Origin: an uncultured Collinsella sp.
GTDB taxonomy: Bacteria > Actinomycetota > Coriobacteriia > Coriobacteriales > Coriobacteriaceae
Assembly: GCA_902470765.1 (NCBI GenBank)
Contig: CABRHW010000012.1
Coordinates: 5,403-69,402, forward strand
Length of the DNA stretch: 64,000 nucleotides
Direction of reading: 5' to 3'
The translations under genes and the position numbers were made by a program. This document shows, in pieces, positions 61,867 through 64,000 of the stretch. The stretch's first letter is position 1. Each line of letters opens with the position of its first letter. Below the pieces are notes generated by a model. The model was not told the DNA's origin and ran no database searches. It saw nothing but the letters and a program-made list of their open reading frames with translations.

Positions 61867-62723
61867 AGGTCTTTCTGGTTCCCAATTACTACAAGCAAGA
61901 GGCGGTCGAGAGCGGCCTGATGCTCGAGCTTTGGCTGACGCGCCAGGGCTATGAAGTCGCATGGGCTGCCGACCAGCGATCGAAGATTCAAAGCACGCCT
62001 GATATTGACGGCTCCGATCTGGTCATTACGCTCGGCGGGGACGGTACGTTGCTGCGCGCTGCCCGCATCCTCAACCATCGCGAGATTCCTATCCTCGGTC
62101 TTTCCTATGGTCACCTGGGCTTTTTAACTGCTGCGAGTCCCGAGGAGCGCGACATTCTGCAGGTCGTAAGCGACGCCCTGTCCGGCGAGCTGCATGTGAG
62201 CCGTCGCGCCACCATCGCTGCGGATATCGTGTCCGTGCGCGAAGACGGTACGAAGGATGTCGTGCGCACGTTCGCCCTCAACGACATGGCGCTCACGCGC
62301 GGCCCCCTGTCCGATATGGTCGAGTTTGACATCACGGTGTCCGGCCACCATATCGATCGCCTGCGTGGCGACGGCGTGGTCGTGTCCACGGCGACCGGCT
62401 CCACTGGCTATGCACTATCCGCAGGCGGCCCTATCGTGAGCCCCGACTATACGGGCATGGTCTGCGTACCCATTGCGCCGCACACCATTCAGGCTCGTGC
62501 CTTTTTGACTTCGCCGAGTGATGTCGTCGAGATCTTTATGTCTGATGACCGTCCGAGTGTTCCGGCGATTGCTATCGATGGACAGTTTATTACCTGCGAC
62601 GGCACCGTTGAGAGCGTGGCTGTGCGCCGCGGGCCCGGAGATGTGCTGCTCCTCGATTACGGCCCCGAGAGCTTCTATAACTCGGTGAGCCGCGTTTTCT
62701 ACGGAGTCCGTCATGATCGATGA
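61863..62723 (+). CDS. nadK: NAD kinase
   Basis: 286 residues. Makes NADP from NAD. GGDGT motif at 58-62, LNDMALTRG (second conserved Asn-Asp), and STATGSTGYALSAGGPIVSP. Start ATG overlaps the tlyA stop. Ends 11 bases into recN. Confidence 0.94.
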   Translation: MKVFLVPNYYKQEAVESGLMLELWLTRQGYEVAWAADQRSKIQSTPDIDGSDLVITLGGDGTLLRAARILNHREIPILGLSYGHLGFLTAASPEERDILQVVSDALSGELHVSRRATIAADIVSVREDGTKDVVRTFALNDMALTRGPLSDMVEFDITVSGHHIDRLRGDGVVVSTATGSTGYALSAGGPIVSPDYTGMVCVPIAPHTIQARAFLTSPSDVVEIFMSDDRPSVPAIAIDGQFITCDGTVESVAVRRGPGDVLLLDYGPESFYNSVSRVFYGVRHDR

Positions 62724-64000
62724 GCTGCAGGTTTCTAACATTGCACTCATTCGCGAGGCGACGCTGGTTCCGAGCGCGGGCCTAACGGTTCTGACCGGAG
62801 AAACCGGCGCCGGCAAGACCGCGCTGCTCTCGGCCCTCAAGCTTATTTTGGGCGAGCGCGCGGATTCTTCGACGGTGCGCGAGGGCGAGGCGCTTGCTAG
62901 CGTTGAGGCGCGGCTGTTCGACGGTCCACACGACACGGAGGGTTTCACGGTCCAGCGTAGCCTTTCTGCCGAGGGCCGCAGTCGCGTGAAGATTGACGGC
63001 CGCATCGCCAGTGTGCGCGAGCTTTCGGAGCGCGTTGGCGTGATGATGGATCTGTGCGGCCAGCACGAGCACCAGCGCTTGCTCGATCCGGCGCATCACG
63101 TTGCGATGGTCGATGCCTGGGCGGGGCGCTCTGCGCTTGAGGCGCTGGATGTGTACCGCGCCTGCTTTAAAGCCTCGCGCGCGGCTGCCAAGGAGGTCCG
63201 TCGCGTCGAGGAGGCCTCGCGTGCGCAGGGGAGTCGCGTCGAGGAAGCGCGTTTTGCCCTCGAGCGCATCGGCGAGGTCGACCCCAAGCCAGGCGAGTAT
63301 GAGGAACTCGAGGAACTGCTGCCGCGCTCCGAACATGCCGAGGTACTGGTTGCCACGGCTAACGATGCCCATGCATCGCTTGCCGCCGAAGGGGGAGCGC
63401 TCGATGCCGTGAACAGTGCCGTGGCGGAGCTTTCCCGAATGGCTACCGTCGATCGCAAACTGGGCGACATTGCCGATGCACTTTCGGATGCCTGCATCTC
63501 TCTTGAGGATTGCGCGAACGAGCTTCGTTCCTATCGCGATGGGGTCGCCTTCGATCCTCGCGAGCTCGCTCGCATGCGCGAGCGGTATTCCGACCTCAAG
63601 GGCCTGCTGCGTCAGTGGGGTCCGACCATGGACGATGTCTTTGCCATGCGCGACCGCTCACAAGAGCTGCTGTCGCTGGTCGATGATGGCGATGAACAGA
63701 TCAAAAAGGCGCGTGAGGCACTCGGGAGCGCCGAGCGCGAGCTGTTCGCTGCTGCCAGGGCACTTAAGCGCGCTCGCAATACGGCGGCCCCGCGCTTCTG
63801 CCACGAGGTCGGCCGCCAGATGGCTCGCTTGGAGATGGGCGGCGCCGAGCTCGTCTGGGAGTCGCGCGATCTTCCCCGTGCTGAGTGGACGCCCGTTGGT
63901 CCTTCGAGCTACGAGCTGCTATACCGCAGCGGTGCCGGCTTGACGCCACGTCCCCTGCGCCGCATTGCGTCGGGCGGCGAGCTCAGCCGCGTCATGCTGG
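62713..64000 (+). CDS. recN: DNA repair protein RecN (3' end outside window)
   Basis: First 429 residues, no stop before the window edge. SMC-like ATPase for double-strand-break repair. Walker A GETGAGKT near residue 29-36, GQHEHQRLLDP at about 116, then coiled coil. The ABC signature IASGGELSRVML ends at the window edge, so the C-terminal head is cut off. ATG at 62713 overlaps nadK by 11 bases. The tlyA-nadK-recN order is common in Gram-positives. Confidence 0.93.
   Translation, partial: MIDELQVSNIALIREATLVPSAGLTVLTGETGAGKTALLSALKLILGERADSSTVREGEALASVEARLFDGPHDTEGFTVQRSLSAEGRSRVKIDGRIASVRELSERVGVMMDLCGQHEHQRLLDPAHHVAMVDAWAGRSALEALDVYRACFKASRAAAKEVRRVEEASRAQGSRVEEARFALERIGEVDPKPGEYEELEELLPRSEHAEVLVATANDAHASLAAEGGALDAVNSAVAELSRMATVDRKLGDIADALSDACISLEDCANELRSYRDGVAFDPRELARMRERYSDLKGLLRQWGPTMDDVFAMRDRSQELLSLVDDGDEQIKKAREALGSAERELFAAARALKRARNTAAPRFCHEVGRQMARLEMGGAELVWESRDLPRAEWTPVGPSSYELLYRSGAGLTPRPLRRIASGGELSRVML

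Overview
The window looks like a core-chromosome segment of a high-G+C member of the Coriobacteriia (Actinomycetota), most likely Collinsella or a close relative. This is inferred from G/C-rich third positions, a Firmicutes-like gene order (asp23-fakA-recG-rsmD-coaD-yceD-rpmF-plsX-acpP-rnc-smc-ftsY-ffh) in a high-G+C genome, a T-box leader on ileS, GTG/TTG starts, and short intergenic palindromes of a kind I associate with that group. No database was available, so genus level is a judgement.

Layout. 1-584 is the 3' end of leuS; a lone lipoprotein gene follows on the minus strand. 1524-11690 is one long translation/RNA/replication operon: rimP-nusA-infB-rbfA-nrnA-truB-ribF-dnaG, with a strong promoter and a terminator-like hairpin ahead of rimP. 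rpoD follows (11801-13150), then two identical tRNA-Asn genes. 13733-19082 holds asp23-fakA-recG-rsmD-coaD. 19151-28599 holds a coiled-coil protein gene, yceD, rpmF, plsX, acpP, rnc, smc, ftsY and ffh. 28720-36618 is more mixed: a minus-strand DUF134-NifX regulator with a His/Cys-rich tail, thyA-folA, a SpoU methyltransferase, a MATE pump, cobO, ftsH and DUF523. 36665-44757 has an iron-alcohol dehydrogenase, T-box-ileS, lspA, an RluD-type synthase, a membrane glycosyltransferase and a prepilin-peptidase-like protein. 44789-50706 has a dGTPase-like HD protein, rarA and a stress-sigma operon (DUF948, RsbW-like, sigma B/F type, AI-2E transporter). 50713-57823 has a small membrane protein gene (minus), then alaS-ruvX-mltG-yqeG-aroK-aroB-like. 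57956-64000 has an M24 peptidase, then efp-asp23-nusB-xseB-tlyA-nadK-recN, with recN cut by the window edge.

The genes are tightly packed and often coupled by ATGA or TAATG overlaps, so most of the window is a handful of long transcripts. There is no prophage, IS element, CRISPR array or rRNA operon. The unusual material is in diverged copies of standard genes (an AroB-like protein without its zinc ligands, an RsbW-like protein without its ATP-site residues, an acyl carrier protein with Asn-Ser-Leu, a NusA with a Cys/His tail) and in the intergenic DNA (three kinds of palindromic repeat, a perfect 20-bp palindrome before acpP, paired operator-like sites before the DUF134-NifX gene, and leader hairpins before rimP, ileS and the M24 peptidase gene). 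I found no clearly new multi-gene system; the best candidates for undescribed biology are the sigma-factor module, the AroB-like protein and the repeat families.
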